64,000 nucleotides of DNA from Marivirga atlantica (GCF_016734805.1 NZ_JAERQG010000005.1:62001-126000), one strand, 5' to 3'. Shown: positions 16,692 through 26,856, counted from the stretch's first letter. A program made the numbers and translations. Notes: generated by a model from the sequence alone, not told the origin.

Positions 16692-18578
16692 ATGGATAAA
16701 TATTTCATCATCGATTTCGACAGCACCTTAACACGTGTTGAAGCAATGGATTTACTAGCTTCCATTTCACTACAAGGAAGCCCAAAAAAAGCAGCCGTTG
16801 AAGCAAAAATTAAAGAACTTACCGATAAAGGAATGAATGGTGAAATGTCATTTAGGTCTTCGCTCAAAGATAGGCTTTTGCTATTGGAGGCCAACAAATC
16901 ACACCTTGTCCCATTAATTGATGCTTTAAAAGGTCAGGTTTCTGCTTCCTTCAAAAGAAATAAGGACTTCTTTAGAAGTTATGCCAATCAAATTTATGTG
17001 ATATCAAATGGCTTTAAGGAATATATTGAACCCATCGTTACAGATTTAGGGGTTTTACCCGATCATATTTTTGCCAATCAATTGGTATTTAATGAGGATG
17101 GTGATGTGATAGGTTTTGACGAAGACAACCCACTCTCAAAGGATGGTGGCAAAGCAGAGGTTATTAAATCATTAGATTTAGATGGCGACATTTATGTAAT
17201 TGGTGACGGCCATAACGATTATGAAATTAAAGCAGCCGGATTGGCAAATAAATTCTATGCTTTCACTGAAAATGTGAAGAGAGAACAAGTAGTTGAAAAA
17301 GCTGATCACGAAGCCCCTTCTTTAGATGAAGTTTTGTTTGAGCAGAAAATTGCCTCTGCATTTTCGTACCCAAAGAATAGAATAAAGGTTTTATTGCTGG
17401 AAAATGTGCATCCTAAGGCTTTTGAATTACTTAAAAATGAAGGTTTCTCTGTTGAAGTATATCCGGCAGGATTGGATGAAGACGAGCTTTGTGAAAAGAT
17501 TAAAGGTGTTTCAATATTAGGTATCAGGTCTAAAACACAGGTTACCAAGAAAGTGATTGAATCCGCTGACAGGTTAATGGCCGTTGGCGCTTTTTGCATT
17601 GGCACTAATCAGATTGATTTGGAAGCCTGCCAGGAAAAAGGCATTGCAGTTTTCAATGCACCTTTTAGTAATACACGTTCTGTGGTGGAATTAGCTATTG
17701 GCTCTATCATCATGCTTATCAGAAACATTTTCGATAAGTCAGTAGCTATGCATCAGGGAAAGTGGGATAAATCTGCCAAAGGAAGCAAAGAAATAAGAGG
17801 TAAAAAGCTTGGCATAATTGGTTATGGCAATATTGGTGCTCAACTTTCAGTACTTGCCGAAAGCATGGGTTTAGATGTTTACTATTATGATTTAGAAGAA
17901 AAACTTGCTTTAGGCAATGCCACCAAACTTGATTCTCTCGATGAATTATTGAGTACAAGTGACATTATCACCCTGCATGTTGATGGTAGACCTGAAAATA
18001 AGGAGCTAATAACAGCCGAAGCTTTTAGTAAAATGAAAGATCAGGTCATATTCATTAATTTGAGTAGAGGTCACGTGGTGAATATTGGTGATTTAAAGAA
18101 TGCCATTGAAAGTAAAAAGGTAGCAGGTTGTGCAGTTGATGTATTTCCAAAAGAGCCAAAAAGTAATGATGAACCATTTGAAAGTGAATTAATTGGTTTG
18201 CCTAATGTAATCCTAACTCCACATATTGGTGGAAGCACAGAAGAAGCACAAGAAAATATTGGGGAATTTGTTCCCAATAGAATTATGGAATATATCAATA
18301 CAGGTACTACCACGAACTCTGTTAATTTCCCTAACCTTCAGTTACCGAAACTTCAGAATGCGCACAGGCTGATTCATATCCATCATAATGTACCAGGTAT
18401 AATTGCTAAAATGAATCAGCTTTTTGCTGAACATGAAATCAATATTGTTGGTCAGTACTTAAAGACAAATGAAAAAATTGGCTATGTGATTACGGATATC
18501 AACAAAGCTTATCCTCAAGAATTGATACAATCCCTAAAGAATATTCAGCACACCATTAAGTTTAGAGTGCTTTATTAA
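16692..18578 (+). CDS. Bifunctional phosphoserine phosphatase / 3-phosphoglycerate dehydrogenase (SerB-SerA fusion)
   Basis: 628 residues. Residues 1-205 are a HAD phosphatase with D8/D10 (IIDFDSTLT), the Ser motif SNG (105-107), K154 and GDGHND (171-176), as in SerB. Residues 230-535 are a D-2-hydroxyacid dehydrogenase with NAD motif GYGNIG (377-382), catalytic Arg279 region (GIRSKT), E488 and H511 (TPHIGGST). Residues 555-628 form an ACT-like regulatory domain (HHNVPGIIAKMNQLF). The enzyme would catalyse the first and last steps of serine synthesis; SerC, the middle step, is not in the window. Feedback by serine through the ACT domain is expected. The 3' end overlaps the converging kinase gene by 4 bp. 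Confidence 0.92.
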   Translation: MDKYFIIDFDSTLTRVEAMDLLASISLQGSPKKAAVEAKIKELTDKGMNGEMSFRSSLKDRLLLLEANKSHLVPLIDALKGQVSASFKRNKDFFRSYANQIYVISNGFKEYIEPIVTDLGVLPDHIFANQLVFNEDGDVIGFDEDNPLSKDGGKAEVIKSLDLDGDIYVIGDGHNDYEIKAAGLANKFYAFTENVKREQVVEKADHEAPSLDEVLFEQKIASAFSYPKNRIKVLLLENVHPKAFELLKNEGFSVEVYPAGLDEDELCEKIKGVSILGIRSKTQVTKKVIESADRLMAVGAFCIGTNQIDLEACQEKGIAVFNAPFSNTRSVVELAIGSIIMLIRNIFDKSVAMHQGKWDKSAKGSKEIRGKKLGIIGYGNIGAQLSVLAESMGLDVYYYDLEEKLALGNATKLDSLDELLSTSDIITLHVDGRPENKELITAEAFSKMKDQVIFINLSRGHVVNIGDLKNAIESKKVAGCAVDVFPKEPKSNDEPFESELIGLPNVILTPHIGGSTEEAQENIGEFVPNRIMEYINTGTTTNSVNFPNLQLPKLQNAHRLIHIHHNVPGIIAKMNQLFAEHEINIVGQYLKTNEKIGYVITDINKAYPQELIQSLKNIQHTIKFRVLY

Positions 18579-20602
18579 TCTTTTTTTGATGGAAAGGAAA
18601 CTACAAAATGAGTGTATTCTTCATCTGTATCATCGAAGAATACCTCACCTCCTATTTTTTCGGCAAGTAAATTAGCGTCATACAAACCTAAGCCAGGATT
18701 TTGAGCCTCACTGCTGCCCTTGCTAAACATATTAAATAAATCTGGCACTAATTGAGGGTCTACTCCTACTCCATTATCTAAAACGTGGATTTGATAAAAT
18801 CCGCTTGGAGAACTTGCTGTTTTAAAGATTATCTCATGCTGCTCCTTATGAGGATCTAAGTATTGTATACTGTTATTCACCAGGTAGCGCAATATTATTT
18901 GTAATACAGATGCATCGGTATAAATTTTATGTTCAGCATCAAGCTTGTAGCTTATTCCAATTCTGTTATTAAAATCATTAAGTTTAATAATCTCGGAAAC
19001 TTGCTTCAAAAGATCTTCGATCAGAAACTCCGTTTTCTTAACAATGGTCTGATTTAGCTGACTACTTTGGATGATCCTTTTTAGTAGATTCTCCATCTTT
19101 AACGAAGTCTTATTCACCAATTCTACATACTGTAATGCCTGTTGATTTTCAGAATTATCCAATTCAACTTTCAACAAATTGGTTAAACCTAAAATGCTTG
19201 CGATAGGACCTTTCAAATCATGAGCACTTCTATAGGTAAAATGATCTAAGCGTTGATTTGAAATCAAAAGGTTCTGATATGATTCATTAAGCTCCTGTGT
19301 TCTGCTAATTACCTTATCTTCGAGGCTTTCATTAATAGAGATAAGCTCCTGATTACGTTCTTCAATCATTTGCTTGGCTTCTTCCAATTCTTTTGACTTC
19401 TTTTCAAGCTCATCATATAGCCTCGTTTTGGTTCTATACCTCAACCAAATACCTACAGCAATAATAGCCACTGTTATTAAAATGAGTATCAGAAATAAAT
19501 TCTGCCAGTATTTCTTATCTATCTCCGATCGGTTTATCTCACTCTTACTTTTTAGTAGATCAATCTCATTTTGCTTTAAATCATTATCAAATTTGAGCTG
19601 CATATCAGCCATTCGATTTTTAATATTTTTATTCATGAGTGAATCATCAACCTCATTAAATAATTGTAAATATTCGAATGCTTTTTTGTAGTCATTCATA
19701 TCAGCATAAAGCCCGTAGAGTCTTTGGTAGGCTTGCCTTTTTCTTGGCAGCGATTTTAATTCTTCAGCTGTTGCTAAAAGTGCCTCATAATAGTAGATGG
19801 CGGAATCCGTATTATTTAATTTAGCATGAACATTACCTAAATTAGAATAAGCGAAGGTAGTACCATATAAGCTATTTAAGGCTTTATCAATTTTCAATGA
19901 TTGATGATAAAGCTCAACTGCTTTTTCTCTGCTGCCAGCATTATTTTCAATATTACCTAAATTAGAATAGGTAATAGAGAGTCCATTAGAATCATTTAAA
20001 GCTATAAACAACTCAAGCGCTTTGTTATAGTAATATCTGGCTGAGTCTTTATCGTGTAATACGGAATTCGCTGAATTACCCAAATTGCCTAGTACTTTGG
20101 CCATACCCAATGAATCCTGAGCCTCTTTCCGAATAGCATATGACTGTTTATAATAGTCGTAAGCCTTTTTTCTATCATTAGTTCTCCAGTATAAGTTACC
20201 TATATTATTGAGTACCCTGGCCTCAAGCAGTAGATCAGGGTTTTCATCTAATTTTTTTAAACCTTCATAAAATTTCTGTAAAGACTTATCGTATTCGCCT
20301 TTGTATTGGTAGATCAACCCCGAGTTGGATAGTGCACTGACAAGGCCATAATGGTAGTTGTTGTTTTTGCTGATATCATAAGCCTCAGTGGCATATACAA
20401 TCGCTTTGTCAAAGTCTTTAGACCTTAACTCATAAGCAAGTTCATTGAGCAGATCAACCCTATCAACTGCCACTTCTGTATTTTCCAACTGATTTTCAAG
20501 CGCTTCAACTGTGTGAGTTTGAGCCTTTACCTGTACAGTAAAAAGTGTGCCGAAAATAAGCGATAATATAATGGAACAGGTTTTCACAAATAAAATGTAC
20601 AA
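18575..20602 (-). CDS. TPR-containing sensor histidine kinase
   Basis: 675 residues. A signal peptide (cleavage after VKAQ region) precedes a periplasmic array of about six TPRs (residues 50-330; repeated ...LNNIGNLYW, LGNLGN, YSNLGN motifs). A coiled stretch, one membrane segment (367-385), a second coiled coil, a HisKA domain with H461 (SAHDLKGP) and a HATPase domain follow, with N-box NNSIQYL, G1 DNGVGV and G2 GLGLYDA. The TPRs probably sense a periplasmic protein or ligand. No response regulator is adjacent, so the partner is unknown. Confidence 0.9.
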   Translation of the reverse strand: MYILFVKTCSIILSLIFGTLFTVQVKAQTHTVEALENQLENTEVAVDRVDLLNELAYELRSKDFDKAIVYATEAYDISKNNNYHYGLVSALSNSGLIYQYKGEYDKSLQKFYEGLKKLDENPDLLLEARVLNNIGNLYWRTNDRKKAYDYYKQSYAIRKEAQDSLGMAKVLGNLGNSANSVLHDKDSARYYYNKALELFIALNDSNGLSITYSNLGNIENNAGSREKAVELYHQSLKIDKALNSLYGTTFAYSNLGNVHAKLNNTDSAIYYYEALLATAEELKSLPRKRQAYQRLYGLYADMNDYKKAFEYLQLFNEVDDSLMNKNIKNRMADMQLKFDNDLKQNEIDLLKSKSEINRSEIDKKYWQNLFLILILITVAIIAVGIWLRYRTKTRLYDELEKKSKELEEAKQMIEERNQELISINESLEDKVISRTQELNESYQNLLISNQRLDHFTYRSAHDLKGPIASILGLTNLLKVELDNSENQQALQYVELVNKTSLKMENLLKRIIQSSQLNQTIVKKTEFLIEDLLKQVSEIIKLNDFNNRIGISYKLDAEHKIYTDASVLQIILRYLVNNSIQYLDPHKEQHEIIFKTASSPSGFYQIHVLDNGVGVDPQLVPDLFNMFSKGSSEAQNPGLGLYDANLLAEKIGGEVFFDDTDEEYTHFVVSFPSKKD

Positions 20603-20703
20603 AAAATGAATCTAACTTATATACCGTTCATCGAATTTGAAGAAATAAATAACAACATACCCAAAAAGAAATACATGGGTAAAACACCTAAATATTGGAA
20701 CAT

Positions 20704-20736
20704 AAAAAAGCCTTCCGATTACAATCGGAAGGCTTT
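20704..20736 (-). terminator. Rho-independent terminator of the amidohydrolase pair
   Basis: A perfect stem AAAGCCTTCCGATT/AATCGGAAGGCTTT (20707-20720 with 20723-20736). On the minus strand it is followed by a T-run, 8 bp after the stop at 20744. Confidence 0.85.
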
Positions 20737-20743
20737 GAAGTAA

Positions 20744-22057
20744 TTACTCTTGTTCTTCGTATTTCTCTTTGAACTTTTTATAAAGTCTTTGTTGATGTGC
20801 ATCAAGTGTTACTTTTCTACCTTCGATAAACACATGTGATAATTTATTAGATTTCATATCCAACAAATCACCTTCTGAGATCACAATACTTGCCAGTTTT
20901 CCTGATTCTAGTGTTCCTATCTGATCTTGCACGCCAAGTATTTCAGCGGCATTTAAAGTAATCATCTTTAGTGCCTCTTCTTTTCCTAAATTATAAGCTG
21001 CAGCTGTACCTACTCCAAAAGGAAGGTTTCTCACTTTCATAAGTTCATCCCATTGTCCAATTACAACCTTGATACCCGCTTCTTTTAACAAACCTGGTAA
21101 TTTATAAGGCATATCAACAGGACTATCAGCGGATTGTGGTAACCTATGAGTATCTGCAAGAATTACTGGAATATTATGCTCTTTTAGGAAATCCTTTACA
21201 TAATAAGCCTGAGCAGCACCCACTACAACCACTTTTTCAACTCCCTGATTTTTAGCAAACTGAACTGACTCTATTATTTCTTTTGCTCTGTCAACATGAA
21301 TGTATAGAGTTTTTGAGCCATCATAAAGGCCTTGCATTGCTGCCAACTTTAGGTTAGGCGCTTCCAGATTACTTAATTTCCCATATGACATAGCATCCTG
21401 AAAGAAAGTTTTAACCTCATCATACTGCTCGTCATATTGTTTGTTCTCTCTCCAGTCGGTTTCACCTAACCACCAGCGTGGGTAAAGCATTTGGGACGGC
21501 CAGTTTAAATGGATTCCTTCATCTTCTTTTAACAAAGCATCTTCCCAATTCCAGGCGTCTAAATCAACAACTGATGATGAACCCGATATTCTTCCACCTC
21601 TAGGGGTAACTTGACCATAAAGTACGCCATTGAATCTAGTAGTAGGGATTATCTCTGAATCAGTATTATAAGCAATAATTGCCCTCACATTAGGATTGAA
21701 TTGTCCTACTTCGTCCTGATCTCTTGTAGATCTTACAGCTGCTATCTCTTCAAGCCCTAAAATAGTATTTAAAGCTATCAATCCTGGATAGGCGTGCATA
21801 CCTTCAGCCTGAACTACTTCAAAGGATGATAAGTCCATTCTTACATTTGCTGCATTAGCTACATTGGTAATCTTACCATTTTCAAATGTGATTACTGCAT
21901 TATCAATAACTTCTCCATTACCAATATGTGCTGTTACATTCATGATAGCAATGGGCTTTTCCTGCTTATCACCAGGGGCCGGAACCTGAGCTTTTGCCAC
22001 TGTACATATGAGTACAAAAGCCATTATATATGAAATATTTTTTATCAACTTTTGCAT
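20744..22057 (-). CDS. Exported amidohydrolase-like protein lacking the HxH motif
   Basis: 437 residues with a Sec signal (MQKLIKNISYIMAFVLICTVAKAQ). The fold is that of imidazolonepropionase-like amidohydrolases: an initial beta-sandwich strand (NVTAHIGNGEVIDNAVITFENGKI) and a final GTLESGKLASIVI with a HVFIEGRKV closing strand. The place where active enzymes have PG-x-x-D-x-H-x-H reads HAYPGLIALNT, so the first two metal ligands are missing. It is therefore probably non-catalytic or structurally divergent. It follows the 1009-residue amidohydrolase gene by 4 bp and shares its terminator, so the two products may act together. Confidence 0.8.
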   Translation of the reverse strand: MQKLIKNISYIMAFVLICTVAKAQVPAPGDKQEKPIAIMNVTAHIGNGEVIDNAVITFENGKITNVANAANVRMDLSSFEVVQAEGMHAYPGLIALNTILGLEEIAAVRSTRDQDEVGQFNPNVRAIIAYNTDSEIIPTTRFNGVLYGQVTPRGGRISGSSSVVDLDAWNWEDALLKEDEGIHLNWPSQMLYPRWWLGETDWRENKQYDEQYDEVKTFFQDAMSYGKLSNLEAPNLKLAAMQGLYDGSKTLYIHVDRAKEIIESVQFAKNQGVEKVVVVGAAQAYYVKDFLKEHNIPVILADTHRLPQSADSPVDMPYKLPGLLKEAGIKVVIGQWDELMKVRNLPFGVGTAAAYNLGKEEALKMITLNAAEILGVQDQIGTLESGKLASIVISEGDLLDMKSNKLSHVFIEGRKVTLDAHQQRLYKKFKEKYEEQE

Positions 22058-22061
22058 AATA

Positions 22062-25000
22062 TTATTTTAAGGATGAGAAGAAATCGATTTCTGTTTCACA
22101 ATGATAGATGATATTTGATTTAGGCGTAGGCTTTTGAGTTGCTTTACCCTTCTTCTTATCACCCTGCATTTTAGCTATTAAACGAGCTCTTTCTTTTTGG
22201 ATAGCTTCCTGCATTTCTTCCTGCTTGTCAGCATCAAAGAATACCGCACCCTCTATAATCGTTTTTTCTGCCTTGGCATAAATAGATAACGGATGATCAC
22301 TCCATAGCACCACATCTCCATCTTTACCTTCTTTAATACTACCAATGCGGTCATCAAGGTGTAATAGTTTAGCAGGATTTAGTGTTACCATTTTTAGCGC
22401 TTCCTGCTCAGCTACGCCACCGTATTTAACCGTTTTAGCAGCTTCCTGATTAAGTCTTCTACCCATTTCAGCATCATCCGAATTAATAGCAGTAACTACA
22501 CCTTCTCCATTCATTAGTGCTGCATTATAAGGGATAGCATCATTTACCTCGAACTTATAAGCCCACCAATCTGAGAATGTTGATCCACCAACACCATGAC
22601 TCTTCATTTTATCCGCTACTTTATAACCCTCTAATATGTGCGTGAAAGTATTGATTCTGAAATCAAAATCTTCGGCAACATTCATTAACATATTAATTTC
22701 AGATTGTACGTATGAGTGGCAAGTGATAAATCTTTTACTATTTAAGATTTCAACTAATGTTTCAAGTTCTAAATCTCTTCTTGGAGCAGTAGCATTAGCT
22801 TTATCTCGTTTCGATAAGCCATTATACTTTTTCCATTCAGCCTCATACTCTCTAGCTCTGGTGAAAGCATCAACATATACTTGCTCCACTCCCATTCTTG
22901 TTTGAGGGAAACGTTCGTCATAGTCACTACCCCAGTTAGACTGCTTCACATTTTCACCAAGTGCAAACTTGATAAACTTATCTGCTCCTTTGATTTTCAT
23001 TTCTTCAGGACCATAACCCCACTTAAGCTTTACAATAGCAGATCGACCTCCAATTGGGTTAGCTGAACCATGTAATAGTTGAGAAGTTGTAGTACCACCT
23101 GAGAGCTGTCTGTAAATATTGATGTCTTCCGAATTAACAACATCTTCTATATTCACTTCAGCAGTTATTGCTTCTGAACCTTCGTTAACACCATAGCTAA
23201 TTGCAATGTGAGAATGTTCATCAACAATACCTGCAGTTAAATGCTTACCAGTACCATCTATAACTCTTGCCGAACCAGCTGAAAGGTCTTTACCTATTTT
23301 ACTGATTTTACCACCATCAAGTAATACATCAGTATTTTCTAGTACACCTGCATCTTCATTGGTCCATACAGTTGCATTTTTTATGAGTATCGTTTCAGCC
23401 TTAGGTTTCTCAGGTTGACCAAAAGCAGTAAATGGATAGATAAGATCACCTATCTCATCCTTTTCATCCTCTTCCTCTTCTTTTTTTTCTTCATCTTTCT
23501 TTTCGTCTTCCTTGGTTTCTAAATCGCCAGTTCGCTCTGCAGTCCAATTCACCCATTCACCACTAGCAAGTTGGGTATTACCGGAAAATCCGTTTTCTGT
23601 TTTCCAGCCTGACAATCTCAGTTTTCCTTCAAAATTATCGTCTTCAGGCATAAACGAAAGTGTAATCAACTCTTTCTTCATAGATGACTTCACATCCCAT
23701 TTAGTGGAATCGTTTATTATAATTTTGAAAGATTGTTTACCTGGTTCACCACTGACTTCCAGATCATAACTATTTCCGTCAATTGATAAATTGTATTTAC
23801 CAGCCAAATCCTCTGTATCCAAAGTTGTGTACTCATGCTTTTTACCTTGTACCCAGTTTTGATAAATCTTTGTATCCTTTTTAAAAGGCGAACCATCAGT
23901 AACTATGAAATTGGCTATCTTTCCATTAGAGAGGCTACCCAAGTCATTTTGTACATTAAGCAATTGAGCAGGCGTATAGGTTAAAGCTTTTAAGGCAACA
24001 TCTTCCGAGAGACCTGCTTCAACTGCTTTTTCAAGCATAGCAGATAATTTAGATGCATCTTTCAAATCATCAGATGTGATGGCAAATGTAATACCCTTAT
24101 CATTCAACATTTTTAGGTTATGTGCTGCAAACTCCCAATGCTTCATATCGTCATAACCGACATTAATAGCATTAAAAGGATCTTCCACATCGTACGCATC
24201 AGGAAAATTAACAGGAACAACTAATGTTGCATTTGTTGCTTTAATTTCATCAAGCCGTTGGTATTCATCACCAGCACCTTTAATGATATACTGGACTCCC
24301 ATCTCATCTCCTAACTGATCAGCTCTCAATACAAACAACTTATCTCTACCCGCTTCAAAAAACTGCGGTAAACTTCTATTCTCATTGAAAGCAGCTAAAG
24401 ATAAATCAACTAGTTCATCCTGATTTTTGTACCAATTAGCATTTAAGTATGTCTGCTTAATTAGAGCTATTGATCCCATCAATGAACTAGGGTTATCCAT
24501 TCTGGATGAGCCTTTATCAAAAGAAAAATGCGAAGAAGCCTTCTCTTTTAAGATTACTTCATTCTCTTTAGCATCTCTTAGGGCCACTAATGCACCAGTA
24601 CCTCTAACCAAACCATCTTTGCTATGAGTTAAGGCAACACCGAAACCTGCCTTTCTCAATTTATCAGCTTCAGAATCATTCATCTTGAATTCGGATACTG
24701 CATCAAAATATGACTTGATAGCATCATTAGCATTAAAAGCACCTTTTATTTCAGGATTGTAAACAGGATTTCTAGAACGTGAAGAACTAGCATCAGGTAA
24801 TCCGATTTTCGAAGATAATTCGATAAAAGATGGATAGATATGCTTTCCCTTCAGGTCTATTTGAGTAGCTCCTTGAGGAATGCTTACGCTAGTTCCCGAG
24901 GCTACTACCCTATCTTCCTTTATAAGCAAGGTTGCATTTTCAATTACCGTTTGATAATCAACATGCAATGTTGCATTAGTGAAGGCATAAATGTCAGGTC

Positions 25001-25091
25001 GTTCATCCTTAACCCCATTGGTAGGGAAGGTCACCTGAGCCTTAACAGATATAAAGCTCAGTAAAAAACCAAGCAGTAAAAGTTTTCTCAT
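22062..25091 (-). CDS. Exported double amidohydrolase (degenerate N-terminal half, intact C-terminal half)
   Basis: 1009 residues from the ATG at 25091, which begins a signal peptide (MRKLLLLGFLLSFISVKAQ); an extension of 12 codons is rejected. Residues 20-420 are one amidohydrolase-like unit in which the HxH site reads HIYPSFIELSS. Residues about 430-520 form a beta-rich insert, and an acidic Lys/Glu linker follows at about 530-550. Residues 570-980 are a second unit with GIVDEHSHIAIS (HxH), FITCHSY, FTHILEG and INSDDAEM, the full metal set. Family members hydrolyse cyclic amides or peptides; the substrate is unknown. It likely resides in the periplasm and is co-transcribed with the gene at 20744. 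Confidence 0.87.
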   Translation of the reverse strand: MRKLLLLGFLLSFISVKAQVTFPTNGVKDERPDIYAFTNATLHVDYQTVIENATLLIKEDRVVASGTSVSIPQGATQIDLKGKHIYPSFIELSSKIGLPDASSSRSRNPVYNPEIKGAFNANDAIKSYFDAVSEFKMNDSEADKLRKAGFGVALTHSKDGLVRGTGALVALRDAKENEVILKEKASSHFSFDKGSSRMDNPSSLMGSIALIKQTYLNANWYKNQDELVDLSLAAFNENRSLPQFFEAGRDKLFVLRADQLGDEMGVQYIIKGAGDEYQRLDEIKATNATLVVPVNFPDAYDVEDPFNAINVGYDDMKHWEFAAHNLKMLNDKGITFAITSDDLKDASKLSAMLEKAVEAGLSEDVALKALTYTPAQLLNVQNDLGSLSNGKIANFIVTDGSPFKKDTKIYQNWVQGKKHEYTTLDTEDLAGKYNLSIDGNSYDLEVSGEPGKQSFKIIINDSTKWDVKSSMKKELITLSFMPEDDNFEGKLRLSGWKTENGFSGNTQLASGEWVNWTAERTGDLETKEDEKKDEEKKEEEEDEKDEIGDLIYPFTAFGQPEKPKAETILIKNATVWTNEDAGVLENTDVLLDGGKISKIGKDLSAGSARVIDGTGKHLTAGIVDEHSHIAISYGVNEGSEAITAEVNIEDVVNSEDINIYRQLSGGTTTSQLLHGSANPIGGRSAIVKLKWGYGPEEMKIKGADKFIKFALGENVKQSNWGSDYDERFPQTRMGVEQVYVDAFTRAREYEAEWKKYNGLSKRDKANATAPRRDLELETLVEILNSKRFITCHSYVQSEINMLMNVAEDFDFRINTFTHILEGYKVADKMKSHGVGGSTFSDWWAYKFEVNDAIPYNAALMNGEGVVTAINSDDAEMGRRLNQEAAKTVKYGGVAEQEALKMVTLNPAKLLHLDDRIGSIKEGKDGDVVLWSDHPLSIYAKAEKTIIEGAVFFDADKQEEMQEAIQKERARLIAKMQGDKKKGKATQKPTPKSNIIYHCETEIDFFSSLK

Positions 25092-25277
25092 AATGGTATT
25101 TAGGTTTTGTGAAAAATGAAAATACACAAATTAGATGAGTTAACTTTCGTTTAAATACAGAATTTTATGGTCGGCAAATTGAATCTGTAAATGGGATTGA
25201 ACATTTCTAATAAGAATATTTAAAAATGGTGAAAGCCCAAAAGAATTATTACTTTAGATGATATAGAAACTGAAACC

Positions 25278-26855
25278 ATGAGAAAATTCTTCAAAAATCA
25301 TTTAGTCACTATTGCTATTTACTTAGTTAGTATACTCATTGTGTGTAGCGTTACACTTTCTTTTTACAACAATAGTGTGATGGAAAATGCTCTTGAGGTA
25401 AAAGAGCAAACTGATTTGGTTTTGCGAACAGTTGATGAAGCCTTTTTAAATATCCGACAAATGGATATAAGCGGAAGAGGTTATGCACTTATGGATGAGG
25501 AGCGTTTTATGTTTTGGTCAGTAGAGATGGCTGAAGAAGCTAATCTCAAAAACTTCAAAACACTTGATAGTTTACTTCAAATTCAGGGCTATCGAGATCC
25601 ACAAAACTACAGAGCTGTTAAAGATGGCTTTGATAGATACATTCAGCTCTATGAAGATATGATCACAAAATTGAAGAATGACGATCTGGAAGGTTATAAA
25701 TCCATTCTTGCTGAAGATTATGGCAAACAGTTTTTCGAAATCAATGATAGATTTATCAGCAAACTTAGACCATACGAAGAGCAGTTAGTTAAAAAAGCCG
25801 AAAAAAGGTATGAAGAAGCTGTTTTAAGCAACACAATTGTACAGCTTTTGCTATTAATTATAGGGCTACCTACACTCATTTTTGTAATTACTAAATTGCG
25901 AAGAGAAGAAAAGGCCCGAACTAAGTTGTTAATGGAGCTTAGGGAAAACAATAAAGAATATGTATTTAATGATGGGGACAAACGTTTTCGCGGAGCCAAG
26001 CAAATTCTTCAAACATCAATAAGTAACTTTAAGAAAGCAGCAGAATATGTTGATAAAGTATCGAGTGGAGATTACGAGGTTCAATGGGAAGGTTTAACTG
26101 CCGAAAATGAAGAACTCAATAAACACAATCTTGTGGGACAATTAAGGCAGATGAAAGAACGGATGAAAAACGTTGATGTTGAAAATAAAAAACGCATCTG
26201 GTTAAATGAGGGCATTTCAAAGCTATCTGAGATTATAAGAAATAGTGAGCAGGATATGAATAAGCTGACCTATGAAGCCACCAAATATTTATGTGAGACA
26301 ATGGGGGCACAACAAGCCGGTTTATTTGTTTATAATAAAGATGAAGATACTACAGAAGAATACCTTGATTTAAGAGGAGTTTATGCTTTTGATCGCAAAA
26401 AATACGTAAACAAGAAAGTTGAAATAGGTCAGGGACTGGTAGGTCAGGCGTATAAAGAAAAAGACACCATTCATTTAACTGAAATACCGCAGAATTACCA
26501 CCATATTAAATCAGGGTTAGGTGATGCTACTCCTACAAGTATCATTGTAGTTCCAATGATTTACAACGAACAAATTCGGGCAATCATTGAAATGGCCTCA
26601 TTTAAAGCTTATGAAAAGCATGAAATCGAATTCCTTGAGAAGGCTGGAGAATACATTGCTTCAGCCATTGCAACTGCCAAAAATAACGAGCGTACAAAGC
26701 TTATGGTTGAGCAATTACAATCTCAAGCTGAGGAGATGAGAGCCCAAGAGGAAGAGCTTAGACAAAACATGGAGGAGCTTGAAGCTACTCAAGAAGAAAT
26801 GCGCAGAAAAGAACGCATTATGGAAGAAAAATACGGTAATCTCGAGGAAAGTTGA
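25278..26855 (+). CDS. CHASE3-GAF membrane sensor without an output domain
   Basis: 525 residues. TM1 is at 10-30, followed by a CHASE3-like extracellular helical domain (about 35-180; VDEAFLNIRQMDISGRGYALMDEE), TM2 at 187-205 and a HAMP-like/coiled linker with repeats of EYVDKVSSGDYEV type. A GAF domain spans about 315-465 (IGQGLVGQAYKEKDTIHL, IIVVPMIYNEQIRAIIEMAS). It ends in a coiled coil (EEMRAQEEELRQNMEEL). Related Cytophagales proteins usually continue into PAS, kinase or phosphatase domains; here the frame stops normally after NLEES. It may signal through a partner protein. It converges on the UMF1 transporter gene with 1 bp between stops. Confidence 0.8.
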   Translation: MRKFFKNHLVTIAIYLVSILIVCSVTLSFYNNSVMENALEVKEQTDLVLRTVDEAFLNIRQMDISGRGYALMDEERFMFWSVEMAEEANLKNFKTLDSLLQIQGYRDPQNYRAVKDGFDRYIQLYEDMITKLKNDDLEGYKSILAEDYGKQFFEINDRFISKLRPYEEQLVKKAEKRYEEAVLSNTIVQLLLLIIGLPTLIFVITKLRREEKARTKLLMELRENNKEYVFNDGDKRFRGAKQILQTSISNFKKAAEYVDKVSSGDYEVQWEGLTAENEELNKHNLVGQLRQMKERMKNVDVENKKRIWLNEGISKLSEIIRNSEQDMNKLTYEATKYLCETMGAQQAGLFVYNKDEDTTEEYLDLRGVYAFDRKKYVNKKVEIGQGLVGQAYKEKDTIHLTEIPQNYHHIKSGLGDATPTSIIVVPMIYNEQIRAIIEMASFKAYEKHEIEFLEKAGEYIASAIATAKNNERTKLMVEQLQSQAEEMRAQEEELRQNMEELEATQEEMRRKERIMEEKYGNLEES

Positions 26856-26856
26856 G

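Noticed and set aside
22062-25091. Acidic Lys/Glu-rich stretch read as a possible frameshift or assembly join
   Set aside because: The frame is continuous with normal domains on both sides; it is a linker.
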